Shown here piece after piece: positions 21,656-33,927 of a stretch of DNA of 64,000 nucleotides; position 1 is the first letter of the stretch, and each line of letters begins with the position of its first letter. Under the pieces are notes generated by a model. The model had not been told where the DNA came from and did no database searches. It was given only the letters and a program-made list of their open reading frames with translations. A program made the position numbers and the translations under genes. Source of the stretch: Pholiota molesta (lineage: Eukaryota > Basidiomycota > Agaricomycetes > Agaricales > Strophariaceae). The stretch is taken from contig JACGCK010000100.1 in NCBI GenBank assembly GCA_014925825.1, positions 1-64,000 of the forward strand. The letters run 5' to 3'.

Positions 21656-21834
21656 TGGAGATGTCGGCGGCAGTGTTTTGGAGTGGACTGTTGAGCGCTG
21701 ATCCTTGGCAATACGACGTGAGGTCGATTGTAGGCCAGAGTATATGAAGGAAAGGCCTCAATGTAGGGGTACTTTGTATTCTATTATGAAAAGAGAAAAT
21801 GATACCGCACCCCCAAAGTTCCCTCGCCACCTCC

Positions 21835-22540
21835 TCGTTTCACAAGGATGGACTTGAACCTTGCGGAGATCTCCACGACTTGAAGCCGACGATTTTTGAG
21901 CCGATGAAGTACATATCCGGATATTAGTCGTTCACTATTGGATAAAAGGCAGCCTATAAAAGCCTGCAGGGAAAAGGAGGATGGGATGAAAGGCCTTTAG
22001 CAATGCACGAATTAGACACGGTCTCCCCAAATTCGATATTTCTCACACTTGTTACCGCTTCGAAGTATGCACGCCCCCATTGTTTGGCCAATGGTAGTCC
22101 TTCCTGAGGCGGCGACTTCCTGCATTTATTGCTAGAGTTTGAACATGCTACATTTAGTTACGCAAAGGTATGATCATTGGCAGCGACGTCGGGAACGAGG
22201 TTAGAGAAGGGTGTTAATCGGAGTATTCAACGTCCTGCCCGTCAATGGGCCATGAATTTTCTGCGACAATTTTGATATGGCTGGCGAGCCTGTCTCACCG
22301 TAAAAGTCTCCGTTGGTCCTCTCTCAATTTATAGCTGACGTCGTTCCATAGCAGAATTCAGGCTTGACGTCTTGAGGCCGTCTGCAACCAAGGCTGTCGT
22401 GGTTTGTCCCTTATTTGATAAACTATGACTCCACTATATCATTGGCACTTTAATTACGAGGTCATTCCGACAACATTCCAGAACAAAGTTTGCCGCTCTA
22501 CACAAGGCAAGCGGGACAGGTATCTACCAAACGCGCAATA
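21835..22540. other. Intergenic, no gene seen
   Basis: Upstream region of the F-box-like gene and unique AT-balanced DNA. Nothing recognisable. It leads into the GCAC-rich clusters. Confidence 0.5.
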
Positions 22541-24510
22541 GTGTGCATTGGCATGTGTCAAGCGTGCACGCTTGATATATCAGCACGCACCGGCGTGCGC
22601 TAAACGTGGGCGAAGTGTGCGCATGCATGCTAGTGTGAACGCCGATACCTAGATTTAAATTACAATGTATACTACATGAGTTTGAAGCGGGTGTTTCGCG
22701 AATTGTGAATCAACGTATATTAGACTGTAAGGCAACTAAATTCAAACGATGTCCTGTGGGACAGGGTAAATGTGCGTGCCCGTGCGTGCCTGTGCGTGGT
22801 GTGCGTGGTTGTGCGGGATTGAGATCAGGCGTTTGTGCGGGGTCGGTTATTGATGTGAGAGTGACATATTGGTCACGTACACCAAAAATATAATTCTGGA
22901 TAACTCTACTCATACACCTTTCTACTACCACTCAGCTCCTTCTGTTACAGCACTCTAACGCTTTTACTACTATACTAAATTTATCTGCGTCAAAAAGTCT
23001 TGCGTCCCAACTGTTATTATTGAGGAATGTGCAAAGGAGGAAGATGACTGACGGGTGACATATCTGTCACACATCATAACACGCACCGGCAAAGGACGGC
23101 ACGATGGGTACCTGCTACATGTATGCTTTCCACGACCACCAGTTTCCTTCGAATACACCATAAATATATTTCAAGTAGTATACAGAACTCATAAATGTAA
23201 GAATTCTTTGAGGCCTGAGCGATTCTTGCGTTGTAAGCCCGAAAAATAACTGACACAGACTTACGGCTGCCGGAATTGCCGAACACACTGGAAGCCTTGA
23301 TACGATTGAAAGATGAGTGCACGAAATGTGCGGGACATCTTTCTTGGCCCTATAAATCAGATAACTACATATTGAAGAATATATGGAGTATAGAAAAACT
23401 GTTTATAACCGAGTGACATCTCTGTTGTGACCAGCCACGCACATGCCACGCGCAGTCTTTTGTGCGGGTTGGCTTGGCGCCCGCGCGACCACGCACACTA
23501 CCCGCGCACTCCCGCGCAACCACGCACACACCCCGCACACACCCCGCACACCCCGCACGCCGCGCACATATCCCGCACATTCTCGCACACGCCACGCACA
23601 TCCTCGCACACGACTCACACACATCGCGCACACTCTCGCATACCAAATATTATTATGCCATATGTCCGTGAGTTTATTATCTATATTTCTATGAAACCTT
23701 TCATATGAACATTTAGCGCTTTAGGACGGGCTAAATCATGTCGAGAATCCGTCCGTGACCGCGCCCACTTCTATTTCCAAGCGTGAAAGAAGTAGAGGGA
23801 GCTGGAAGGAAATTTTAGGTTCCAGATTGGCCAAAACCGCGCACAAGGTCCATGTACTATTTGTTATTCATAGTCTACGTACAGGTTCACTACACTCACA
23901 ACGTGATTTACCTCGTAGATGTACTTCGCTACATGTCAAGTCACAAAACATGTTTAACCAGCTCATGTATATGGATATATCGATATTATAATATACGAAA
24001 TCTTTATGCTGAAGTCCGTTATGAATTTGGGACCGACATGGCAAATTCTCACGCGGATGGACTTGTTCGGTGCACGAAAACTGCGCCAAGTAATACTACG
24101 GACTTATGGCACTCATTTTAATCAATTCTTACATATACTAACTACTTCGGAAAATTGTAATGTAAGTCTAGGAACACAATTATCAGCCTATAGACGAAGA
24201 AGCAAGGATCGCCGACCTGGATGTCAAATACCCATGGCCACGATACACTAAGTCTTGACTTAGTCCGACAACTCGTTATGACGTCTACACCGCAAGCAAA
24301 TCCTCTGTATATTGCTCCTAGGCGCACCTGGACGTTCACTGACCTGCCCGCACACACCACGCGCAATCCCGCACATCTCACGCACTCGCACGCACACACC
24401 ACGCACAAAGGACTGTGCGTGGCGGGCGTGATCACGCACACCACGCACAAACGCCTGTGCGTGGCACGGTCACGCACGGTCACCACGCGCAGTTTCCCGC
24501 ACATTTCCTG
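22540..24510. repeat. Clusters of short GTGCGTG/CACGCAC motifs
   Basis: Low-complexity clusters at about 22,545-22,640, 22,765-22,850, 23,435-23,645 and 24,340-24,510 are built from GCGCAC, CACGCAC and GTGCGTG words in both orientations. Three of them are bordered by a small palindromic word starting GTGACAT and ending GTCAC or GTGAC, at 22861, 23055 and 23413. Open frames here (Arg/Thr/His-rich) come from the repeats. Unique AT-rich DNA separates the clusters. Nature unknown; a decayed mobile element family is possible. Confidence 0.7.
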
Positions 24511-24632
24511 ATGCCCATGTCCTGTCCCTCGCAGAAAAGGAGGCCTAGTAAAAGACAGAGGCAGGAGGAATTATGGAAATGGTCGAGCAGAATATCAGAA
24601 TATATCTCACTCAAAGGTAAAGGGTTGATGGA

Positions 24633-25500
24633 TTACTGGTAAATAATATTCGGATGGAAAGAGAAGGCAATTCGATTGAATATGGATTCGCGTACGGTGT
24701 TACGCTTCCCCAGAAGAAGCAGACGAGCAGACGCCGCGCCCACCTTGACCTTGTGATTGTCTGGGATCTCGGCGTCCTTAAGGACACCATTGTCGACGGC
24801 GACCCCGACGTTTGAAACCTGCACGTAGAACAAATAAATACCAGAAGCTTCTTCGGACGAGCACAACACCCAAACCTAGGCACCTCGTCCCGAGTTAGTT
24901 TTGGAAATGGTACGTTATGATGGACCCTATTGGAAGCGACACCTTGCAATTCCACTGGCCAACCCAGAGCCGAGTTGATGAGCTATGTGAAATGAAGGAA
25001 ACACATGCACAAGAAAAGATAAGGATATTATAGCGAACGCTAATGACAAGAAAGAAGCGCCCAGAGAGTGGAAGCCTGACGCCACGCGCACGCACCTTTC
25101 CTGACTCCATCCTGCACATGAGGGCCTAATGCTACCCTTGCCAAGTTGCTACTTACGTCCTTTCCCTGGTGCGTACCCCGCAACAATCGTCGAAGGTCTT
25201 GACCTTTCACAGCGAGCTCGAGCGGGAGCATTCATGAATCCTGTACGAAAATTAGCATGGAAATACAATGAAGGCCAAACCGCACCGGGATGCAGGACAC
25301 TCACGATTCAACGCGTCAGAGCATCCCGACCTCTTCCCGAGGCTCTCCGCTTCGCGAGGACGTGCGCGTGTCCTTTCGCAAATTCACGTTCGAAGACCAT
25401 GATCTGTTCTTGAGCATGCGCATCCCCAGGCCGAGCCGCTTTTGGAGCGTCGCGTAGCGCACCTCGAAAGGCTCTATGAAGAGGAAGGGGATGAACATCT
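24633..25500 (-). CDS. Hypothetical multi-exon gene, weak support
   Basis: Minus-strand coding-like pieces: about 25,330-25,500 (IMVFERNFAKGHAHVLAKR in one frame; FIPFLFIEPFEVRYATLQK in another), about 25,100-25,235 (GQDLRRLLRGTHQGKDVSS) and 24,633-24,815 (VSNVGVAVDNGVLKDAEIP, then DNHKVKVGAASARLLLLGK). Intron-like GT...AG boundaries separate them. The last piece follows a CTACGTGCAG acceptor. I do not recognise the protein and am not sure these pieces belong to one gene. Confidence 0.25.
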
Positions 25501-26270
25501 GTGCATTGGGTAGTAGATAGTTAGCACTAGTTAGCGCTCACCGTTATGGAAGGGGCGAGAGAGAGAGGGAGATATAGACCTTGAAGGAGATATTTTTCAG
25601 GGCACCGACTTGACGGTCTTGAGGCCTCTTGAGGATGGACTATTTCCTTCAATCGTTTCTCGCGGAACTGCTGCTCGGCCTCAGTCATTAGAGATGGAGG
25701 GACATTGAATGAATTCAGTGTTGAATATGATACAGAGGCGCCTGTACGAATCTCAAATAAGGAATCTACGCATTGAAGAAGGTAGAGTGAGGATGAAATG
25801 GAGAAATAACAAGTCCAACGTTGAAAGTGAAGAATACATTCGCGTCATGCTTGGTTGAACTTTCCCACCTCTCGCCTCGTGACGCAGCGGCACGGCGGCA
25901 GGCCGAACTGGCACCAAGTGACCAAGTCCAAGCTCCGTCGCCTGTGGCTCGTGGGCGCGTGGGCGCTTGTTGGAACGTTCGAAGCGTACCACGTCCAGAG
26001 TGTTAAGGACATTGACAAATGCTAGCGCTGATAGGAGTGACAATAGTTGTGCCACGCTACTAACACAGAATCCTGATTCAAATCCAAATCGCTCGTGTTT
26101 AATATTATTTTCCAACAGTAGTCGAATAAGTATTGGTGTCTGAAATCGTCCAGCTTTTAACCTAAGCCTTTTCGGGTAGGAGCAAGCGGTTATTCGTATA
26201 TACGTCAATAGAATTTCAGGCACGCGCCGCAACTCACCTGCCAAAGCATGTATACACAGTGTCCACTAAA
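25500..26270. other. Intergenic, no gene seen
   Basis: Short frames only; includes the promoter region of the membrane-protein gene that starts at 26271. Confidence 0.5.
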
Positions 26271-27334
26271 ATGCCGGCTCGCTCCTTTCCTCCCATCGCT
26301 CCAACTGCAACTATGGGCAGCACAGAATTCGACGCTAAGTTGCATCTGGTGACCTCCTACCTTCTTTCGCCCGTCCAGCTCGCGTTCGTGAGATCTGTCA
26401 TCGCTGTTTATGTTCTCGTAACTCTGGTCTTTATATTGGTTTGGGAAGGGACGAAAACAAAGGATATCGATTCGTACGTGGCATTTCAAGCAACATCCGT
26501 TTCTTGGAGTACCCTGCTAATTGCTACATATCCGACTACCCAGATTCTTCTCTTATTTCACGAACTTGACGTACATTGGCATCTGCGCTTACTTTCTCGC
26601 ATCTGGGACTCAAACGATCCTATACGCTGAAATTTCGAAAGCCGGCCAACAACGATACCCCTTGCAAAGTTGGCCACAAGTTCTGCGTTGTCTCCATATC
26701 TTCCTTCTGGCCACCATTACTACGTTCCGTGAGTACATCGAACCAACCCGGAGCGCTTCGTTTACTAATGGGCGTCCGTCGTGCATAGCTATCCTGGTCA
26801 CCAATGACCATTGTGTACTGGGTTTTGCTGTCGTCGTCTTCGACCTTTGCTACACCCTACTCCTGTATGTCACACACTCCCTCTCCTCTCGTGTTGAAGA
26901 CCGAGTCTTATATGTCCTTCTAGCATGGTCAAATATCTCGAAACACGCTTTCAATACTGCCTTCGCGTTATTCGAAATATGCTTTACTAACATCGAGCCA
27001 AACCCTTGGGAGCATTTGATTATGACTTTGGTCGTATTAGGAGCATATCTCGGTCTTGCGTATGTTACCCATGCTACGCAGGGATTTTACAGTACGTCAC
27101 GACTTTCTCTTACGAATATATTCCACTCATTTTCCATTCATTCAAGCTTATTCGTTCCTCGACCCAAGCAAAGGCTCTAAGAAACTCGCCATATATATTG
27201 TTGGGATTGCCATTGGCCAATGCGTCGTCTTTATACTCGTAAATGTGCTTATTTACGTTCGAAAACGCCTAACGCGTCGCATCGTAGAGTGCGATAGCCC
27301 TCGCGAGAAGTTGACCAAGACCGCGGTCGCCTAA
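26271..27334 (+). CDS. FAR-17a/AIG1-like integral membrane protein, possible frameshift
   Basis: Five exons with introns at 26474-26543, 26729-26788, 26865-26923 and 27092-27146 (55-70 nt, good donors). The protein has an N-terminal helix (FVRSVIAVYVLVTLVFILV), then FFSYFTNLTYIGICAYFLA, a third helix ending LLATITTF, VYWVLLSS, WSNISKHAFNTAFALFEI, LIMTLVVLGAYLGLAYVTH, ATQGFYTYSFLDPSKG and a last helix IYIVGIAIGQCVVFILVNV followed by a basic tail: about six helices. The SYFTN and GFYTYSFLDP motifs fit the fungal AIG1-like group. The human members hydrolyse lipid esters, but the fungal role is unknown. At 26,799-26,811 the third exon does not join in phase: GTCACC is followed by AATGACC before ATTGTGTACTGG. 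This looks like a 7-nt insertion, so the gene may be inactive or my splice site wrong. The start is chosen at ATG 26271; ATG 26313 is possible. Confidence 0.7.
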
Positions 27335-27704
27335 GGAATGTCGAACTCGAGTTTCCCTTTCCGTTTCAAGTCGATATAATTTCCTAATTCCTGTCGTTAC
27401 AGTAATTTACATATATTTTGTTTATTTCGAAGGGTACCCAGATAGGTTTTCCGCCTGGTCTCGCAGGCCGACATTAGGCGCCCAATATGCTCGCCACTCG
27501 GTGCATCTGATTTATATGATTGCGCGACCATTCAGAACCTTCTGTGCCCTCTAATACACTTGTAATAGCAATCAATGAACTATGAACGTCCCTCAACGCC
27601 CTGATTTATACACGACTCCCCAGCGCAAGCCAGCAAACTTTCGCCGAAGGACCTTTGGTAAATGCCGCAGAAAGATGTGCTTCACAAGTGAAGCGAGCCT
27701 TCAA

Positions 27705-27776
27705 TCCGGTATGGTGTAACGGCTAACATTACCGCCTTTCACGCGGTAGCTCGGGGTTCGATTCCCCGTACCGGAA
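27705..27776 (+). tRNA. tRNA-Glu (anticodon UUC), intronless
   Basis: Acceptor arms TCCGGTA/TACCGGA; A box TGGTGTAACGG; anticodon stem ACCGC/GCGGT around loop CTTTCAC with anticodon TTC; B box GGTTCGATTCC. A run of T follows at 27779, the usual RNA polymerase III stop. 72 nt including the discriminator base. Confidence 0.95.
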
Positions 27777-27945
27777 CTTTTTTGCGTCCAGCGAGAGCCT
27801 CCGGGTCGGGGAGCTTTCAACGTCGTCTGGAGACTGGTACTAGGACCGGTTTACAGGTAGAGAGGGCTCATTTCTTTGACAACGTTTAGTTATCTCTCCT
27901 TTCCATTCAAAGCAATGGTCCAACATCGAGTTTCCTTATGTAAGC

Positions 27946-28146
27946 GTGACGGATCCAACGACGACGACGAATCGCAACTTGCACCTGTCCATTCACCAGC
28001 ATATTCTGTTTTCGCTGACATCTCCTGCAAGTGAAAAACGCGTTGAATCCACATACTTTACCTTCTATTGCTCACTGGAAGGCGTAAATTCCCATCCTAC
28101 GCCGGTGGAAGTCGTGTTGCTCTTCGTCAGCAATGCTAATGATTAA
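27946..28146 (+). CDS. Small hypothetical ORF
   Basis: A 66-codon frame with hydrophobic and Thr-rich composition, no recognised motif, in the 760 bp between a tRNA gene and the next hypothetical gene. It may be a chance frame or an exon of that gene. Confidence 0.15.
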   Translation: MTDPTTTTNRNLHLSIHQHILFSLTSPASEKRVESTYFTFYCSLEGVNSHPTPVEVVLLFVSNAND

Positions 28147-28539
28147 CCAGGACGTATGGTAAGTATCTTGTGTACTTGCCGTTATAAAGTGCCTAATATC
28201 TGCTCGTAGCATGATTCATACCCGACCCCTCGCTCTTGATGTATAACCTCGTGTCGGAACCCCAGAGCTCTAATATAACATCGCGAACACGTTGTAGACA
28301 CGCCGAATTCCATCTGGCGCAAAAACATCCTTGGTTACTGGCACGACTGCGCATGAGGCATGACGCGTTTGCATCTGGGCTCCTCATTTGCACCCGGAAA
28401 TGACAAGGTATGGCTTCGTCGATGCCAGCATACCTACTATGTATTCTCACAGAATGTAATTTGGCCGACAGAATCAGCTATAAGAACGGCACGAACAAAT
28501 CGACAGGTCGCCTTGTTTAGCACCTCGCCCACAGTGCCC

Positions 28540-29602
28540 ATGTTTGCAGCTCGTCCCCTCCAGAGTTACGATGGGGAAATGCGTCAGGATATGGTGGAAA
28601 TGGGCTCAGGGTCTTCGGTACGCTCGGACATTACCTTTCCCGAATTCTCGATTTCATTTCCTTATCTCGACAGGAAGGTGGCTACGACATCTATATCACC
28701 GACAGCGACATCACGTTAGCGGACGAATCATTCGAAGACGACACTGGAGTGGACGCCGAAACCATTAAATCCCTCGCTTTCGTGGCCGTATGGGATCCTG
28801 CAGACGACGTCCTCTTCCTCTCACATCCCAACTCCGACCAAGGCTCCTTCCTCACGGCGAAACCTGGGCTCTACCCCTCCGACCCAATCTCCGAACTTCA
28901 ATCGCTGAACAACCCCAGCGTCGCTTCCTCATCGCGGTCTTCGGTCTGTTATCAGAGTGTACGCGAAGACCACGGGCCGTTATTCTCAACCATGACCTTG
29001 GAGCAGCGCTCGTTGCGCGGCATGACGCAAACATCGTCGACACTAGGCGGCTTGGACGTCTACCTGAAAGGCGCGGCACTCGCTCTGACCCACCGCCATC
29101 AGCCGGTCTACTCCGTGCTCGATTTCAGCACCGACTTCCAGTTCGACGCCAACTCCGTAGGCGTCGTCGACGGGCGCCCAGAGGGTACCTACGTGCTCCG
29201 GAGGAGCGTCCTCCAGCTCACCGCTGTTCGTACGCCTCTCTTTAACCGTAGACGTTCTCATATTGACGTCGGCTTCAGATGTGCGACAGCCCAGCGTGCC
29301 GAGCAGAAGCGGACACCTGGTCCACCATCGAATCGCCGACGACGGAAGAGCTAGAGTCCATGGGGAACCCGTTCGACGCGCACAAGTCACGTACGGGGAG
29401 GCGATTGAAGAAACGCAGGCCGAGCGACTTGCACGCCCCCCCAGCTAAGGAACTCGAGGTCGCTGGGGACCATTTGCCTCCAGCCCATAGTCACTGCACG
29501 CAATTTCTGGCGCGAACACGACTGTTCAAAGGGTTTCTAGGTATAGGGAAGCTGGTGCGGAGGGAAGATAGTGATTGGGTTTGGGTCGAGGCGCGAAATT
29601 GA
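28540..29602 (+). CDS. Hypothetical protein, Ser/Asp-rich, about three exons
   Basis: Exon 1 begins MFAARPLQSYDGEMRQDMVE. An intron of about 63 nt (GTCTTC...CGACAG or nearby) leads at about 28,674 to a long exon reading EGGYDIYITDSDITLADESF, then IKSLAFVAVWDPADDVLFL, continuing to about 29,228. A third piece after a TTCAG acceptor at 29,278 holds NPFDAHKSRTGRRLKKRR and ends at 29602 or, in another phase, 29448. The composition (acidic then Ser-rich then basic) suggests a regulatory, non-enzymatic protein. I recognise no domain. Exon phases at the 3' end are uncertain. Confidence 0.4.
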
Positions 29603-29916
29603 TGATGTATGGATATGAAGTCGATCAGCTCACAGTGGTTGCGCGGTAGTTTGTCTTCGATGCTTCGTTGATGCTTCGCCTGTACTACTAGTATTAGAAT
29701 ATACCCATCCTTGTAATCATGCTCAACGATATTATTCAATTATACTCTTGTCTAGATATAACGAAAAGTTGATGACATTTAAGCTGGCTTGAACCAGGCG
29801 ACAAAGTACTTGGGTCATGTTATAATCAGTGCGACTGCTGCATTAGATTGTTGGTGGACAAGCGTTGAACATGACTCGCGCACAGTCCGTTTTTCTGTGC
29901 AATGTACCTCATTTAA

Positions 29917-29994
29917 TCGGGTATGGTGTAACGGCTAACATTGCCGCCTCTCATGCGATCGCGGCAGCTCGGGGTTCGATTCCCCGTACCCGAA
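29917..29994 (+). tRNA. tRNA-Glu (anticodon CUC) with 6-nt intron
   Basis: Acceptor TCGGGTA/TACCCGA, A box TGGTGTAACGG, B box GGTTCGATTCC. Anticodon stem GCCGC/GCGGC; the loop reads C-T-CTC-A, then TGCGAT (29954-29959), then C. Removing TGCGAT leaves a normal 7-nt loop, so it is a 6-nt intron between positions 37 and 38, the standard eukaryotic site. A T-rich stretch follows. Confidence 0.93.
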
Positions 29995-30899
29995 TTTCGT
30001 TTGATGAGTGCGTCCAATTTTTTCCCCTACCCATCGAGAAACAACCCAGCAGCCCACAGTAAGAACATATCCCGAATCCCGATTCCCAGCCTCCAGTTCC
30101 AGGATTCGCAAACAAAAATCCATTTACGTATAAGATATTCATTCCCTGTTTAAGAAAAGCTTATCCCATTCAAAATGCATACTTTGCGGTGGTGCGATGA
30201 CCGAGTGTCGTTACGATTCGAACGAGGTATTAGTTCGGCAGTTTTTCACCGCCATATAATATACGTTCAACAGTAAGTAATGTGCATCTGAAAGCAAGCA
30301 ATGATTGTAAAGCCAAGAAGTGCACTTCCGTGCATTTCCTATTGGTTTCACTTACGGATCCGAAGATTGGGAGTGTCTTTTTCTGATGCTTGCACCTCGC
30401 AAAGTTAGTGATCTACAGTGAGTCCGAGGACCTTCTTCCACGTTGTGCTTATAACGGACATTCTATATTTTATAAGATACATGTTTCTGCTTGTAAATAG
30501 GAAACTGCCTTGCTAAAAAATTATCGATTGACAATTTGAAGCCTGATGATGCTCGAAGAATCAAGCGTAATATTATCCCAAATCTTGAAATATGTTGGTG
30601 GCTTACAATGACCGCGCTAAAGATCTGCACAGGTACGTGTGCACCTGCCACTATGTATACAAACAGGATATATCCCCAGTTGTCTTCATGTACATCATAC
30701 TTGGACGTGCAAGTTTCTCAGATGCCCATCAGCCAGCATCATCTTCCATTTCAATCGGAATCTATTTCTGTCGACAGCACTGCTTCATGAGCGGGCCAAT
30801 TTAAGGGCTCGGATTCGAAGAAGACATGCACTGACACTCCCTGCTCTATTCTTCCACGAGCGAATTATCTGCGTTCTGTTCGCCTGCTTCGTTGACGAG

Positions 30900-32806
30900 A
30901 TGACTACGGATACGCCCTCGATCATGGAAGAAGAAAATATTGGCGCCCTATTCCTTGGGTTCTCGGTAGGAGCAATGTAAGATCGGCCACAGCCTATTCG
31001 AATACGACTCGCTCACAGATAGCTCAGACTTTTCGGCGCTGCTCTACTGCAAACATACCAGTACTTTATGACGTATACGAGAGACTCAAAACATAGAAAG
31101 ATCATGGTTAGTGAGGCGATCATCCTACCCTGTATCTCCATAAAAAATGCTCTGACACTCGCGATTCGCGTTAGATTGTAGCTGTTCTGTGAGCTCACCG
31201 CCTTAACCCCGTACCTACCCCGTACCGCAATTCAATCGCGCTCATCCTGATCCATCCGCACAGCATCCTTGACACGCTACATCTAGTATTCTCAGCGATC
31301 ATGATGTACATGTCCATCCAAAGGCCGTTAAGCTTCATGGACGATAGTCTGCTATGGTCAGCGCCCATCATCATTGCATTGGCTGTCTCACAAACATCAT
31401 CTAACCTGTATTGCTCTGACTCACAGGACATTGAAGGTCGGCGGCACAAAGTCTCAAAGAAAGGTCTAGACCACAACTCAACTGAATGGTCTATTGTCAG
31501 GGGTTTGCGACGATCAAGGCATTGCTGATAGTGCTCGTCCAAAGGCAAGTTCTTCTTATTTCCATCTATCGCGTTTCCTTTACCGTATAAGCAGTTACTA
31601 CCTCAGCATCATCTGGCAATGTACATTCCATCCCTTTCGCCAGCCCATAGCTCGAACTGATTCCATCCCCGTCGATAGTCGCTCGAAGTATACCGCTGAG
31701 TATATTCATGTCGAATGTCATCCAGGTATGTGCCCTAGCTCTCTATGTGTTGCTCTTACTGAATCATTCTGCTCAGGGCGTTTCGATTGTACTGTTTATC
31801 TATGCGATTGGTACCTCGACGCTATTCCTCATTTGGAAATAAACTTACCGATTTCTGAAATTTGCAGCAACGGGAATCGGTGAGTCGCTATGATCAATTT
31901 CGAAATTAGGTCGCTGATGTTGGGTCAAGCTTTCTTGGTATATCTGTGAGTGTTTACTGTGCTGCATGAGCGCTTGCTGACTCTACGTCATCGTCAGAGA
32001 ACAAGATGGGCGATTCTTCAACTTCTCAAACACATTCCAGGCCCGTCTCTCTTTGATTTCTTATCGCATTCGGGTTGTAATGAACATGTTCGCAGACCAT
32101 GATCTACGTAGCATTTGGATCGACAGCCGTGATTGACAGCACGATAGCCGGCACGCTCTCATTCCTGCTCTGGAACACCAGTCCTGGAGGACGCGCGAAG
32201 TACGTACTTCGAACGAGCTGTCTGTCATCTAGTGTGATATCTCTGATAATGTCGTATTTTAGGAGTCGAAATGTGATCAAATTCCTGGTGTTGTTCTTCA
32301 TTGGAACGGGCCTGTTAACAGCGTGAGGTTCTATGCGCTGCGTCTGATTTCGTACTGACGTTCTGAATTTTATGATAGTATCATGGCGATTACAACGATT
32401 GCTGTGGTGAGAATAAGTTGACAATTATCCGTCATAGAACATTCTGATTTACGCGTTTTCATAGTATGCTACGAGACCATCAACGGTATTATATCTTGCC
32501 ATCGAGTTCGCGGTACCACGTCGTGAGTCTCCCAAATCAATAATACCACCCAATCGTCAGACTGAAATAACTCTTTCCTCCATAGTATACGCAAACTCCA
32601 TCCTCGCAATGTAAGTTCCCCTCCAGCGCTCTGCTCTCCTCGAACTCCCGCTGACGCTCGACTTGGGCCATAGGTTCAACTCCAAAGCACGACTGCAAAA
32701 ACGGATGCAAGCGACGACAGAGCTGCGGCTCTCCAGCATGCTGCTATTCCACAACACCGCTGAATCTGATCTTGCATCCCCCGAGCCCGAAGAAGAGAAG
32801 CCGTGA
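30900..32806 (+). CDS. DUF6534-type seven-helix membrane protein
   Basis: A multi-exon gene. Exon 1 starts at ATG 30900 (MTTDTPSIMEEENIGALFL). Intron 30977-31027 joins it to ILFGAALLQTYQYFMTYTRD. Later exons give LDTLHLVFSAIMMYMSIQR (about 31,265-31,355), VIDSTIAGTLSFLLWNTSPG (about 32,125-32,200), VIKFLVLFFIGTGLLTA (about 32,275-32,325), VLYLAIEFAVPR, LYANSILAM and a cytoplasmic tail FNSKARLQKRMQATTEL ending in acidic residues at 32806. The order 'QTYxYF ... LDTLH ... DxxIAGxLxxLL ... NxLIxxLxxFxxxTGLLTS ... YxNSxLAxLN' is the typical signature of these Agaricomycete proteins, of unknown function. Middle exons (31.4-32.0 kb) are small and I did not fix all limits. No break seen. Confidence 0.8.
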
Positions 32807-32819
32807 GACTGAGACGCAC

Positions 32820-33040
32820 GGTATAAGAGGCGGGTGACAGACGCTGATTCAAAATTATATTTCGCTATCTATCGTTGCACCCAGAGATTTACCAGTAAAA
32901 CGTCGGAATAATGAACACTACGACATGTTGTATACAATAAAATAGGAATCTGCGCAAGGACCCTCAAGTCTATCTCCAAAAATGCGAGTGCACGTAGCTC
33001 GAAGCATGTGAAAAGTGAATACGCACTGCGTCGGCATCAC
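32820..33040. other. Short intergenic region
   Basis: Between the DUF6534-type gene and weak minus-strand coding; nothing recognisable. Confidence 0.4.
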
Positions 33041-33056
33041 GTCCAGGCGCTCCTTC

Positions 33057-33927
33057 TCAGCGCCCGTCACTCATGATCAATCGTCTATGGCGGCCTCGCA
33101 GGCTGTCAAGTTCGGTGGTGGGATCAAGTGGGATGCTTTTATTAGCGTGGCGGATTGTGTAGTCGAGCGTTCCCTCTCGGACGCCACCATTCTCAGTGCG
33201 CCACCAGTTCGAACTTCGATCGTAACGCGCGGTCTGCGGTGGGTCACCACTCTGTCTCAGTCTGCGCAGTATCGATATTTGCGGTGTATATCCCACACGT
33301 CAGCCGAAGACAAGTATCATGTCTGAAATATGAAAGGCGATCGTCTTGCTCTTCCCATATAAACTTTCTGTATTCTCGAGGGAAAACGGCGCCTTGGCAG
33401 GGATTCGGAGAGTGCGAGCATCCACAGGATAAGCCGCGTTCGCCTCGTGGATAGTTGCGGGGATAAATTAAGAGAAGATGCGAGTGAAGAATACAATGAG
33501 TTAAAGAGTATTCGTACACCATTCGGCCCCCAACGTAGCAACGTAGCAAGACGAGAAAGGAAGTAGCCGCTAACAGCAAGAGAGATGTGGAAGAAAGGTC
33601 TAGGAGGAACACGACAGTCAAAACGTACGGAAAAATATACATGCTACAGATGATTTTTAAAAAGGCGCAAGCGTTGTTGGGACAATGCGCAAACTCGTAG
33701 AAAACCAGAAATGGGTGCGCCAAAAGACAAGAGAAGGATAAGGACAAAACATAGACCCCGATAAAGGACTTACACGCCGGCGCCGTTTCGAACGAGCAAT
33801 CCCCAGCAATCCCTGACCTGATGGGTAGAATCGAGAATATGATTTCGGTGATTTCCAGCTCATCATGAACAAGTTGAATTGAATTGTCCATGAGGGAGGT
33901 AAATTCAAGAATAAGACAGAAGGTCAT
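33057..33927 (-). CDS. Hypothetical minus-strand gene, membrane-like, with repeated C-terminal motif
   Basis: Several minus-strand pieces look partly coding: a hydrophobic part (33,540-33,780; SMYIFPYVLTVVFLLDLSS, SLLLLAATSFLVLL) and, at 33,310-33,440, HEANAAYPVDARTLRIPAK with a continuation SLYGKSKTIAFHISD. A further piece at 33,057-33,240 includes RYDRSSNWWRTENGG. The HEAxxxYPxDAxTxRIPAK motif recurs at 35.9 kb, so this sequence was once under protein-level constraint. Exon structure and identity are unclear. Confidence 0.3.

Noticed and set aside
23365..23646. Cys/Val-rich frames (VRGVRGVCG)
   Set aside because: Off-strand reading of the CACGCAC cluster.
33244..33927. A single intact 227-aa multi-helix protein
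   Set aside because: Part of it reads through a piece whose protein-level homology to 35.9 kb is in a different frame, so the single frame cannot be the true product.
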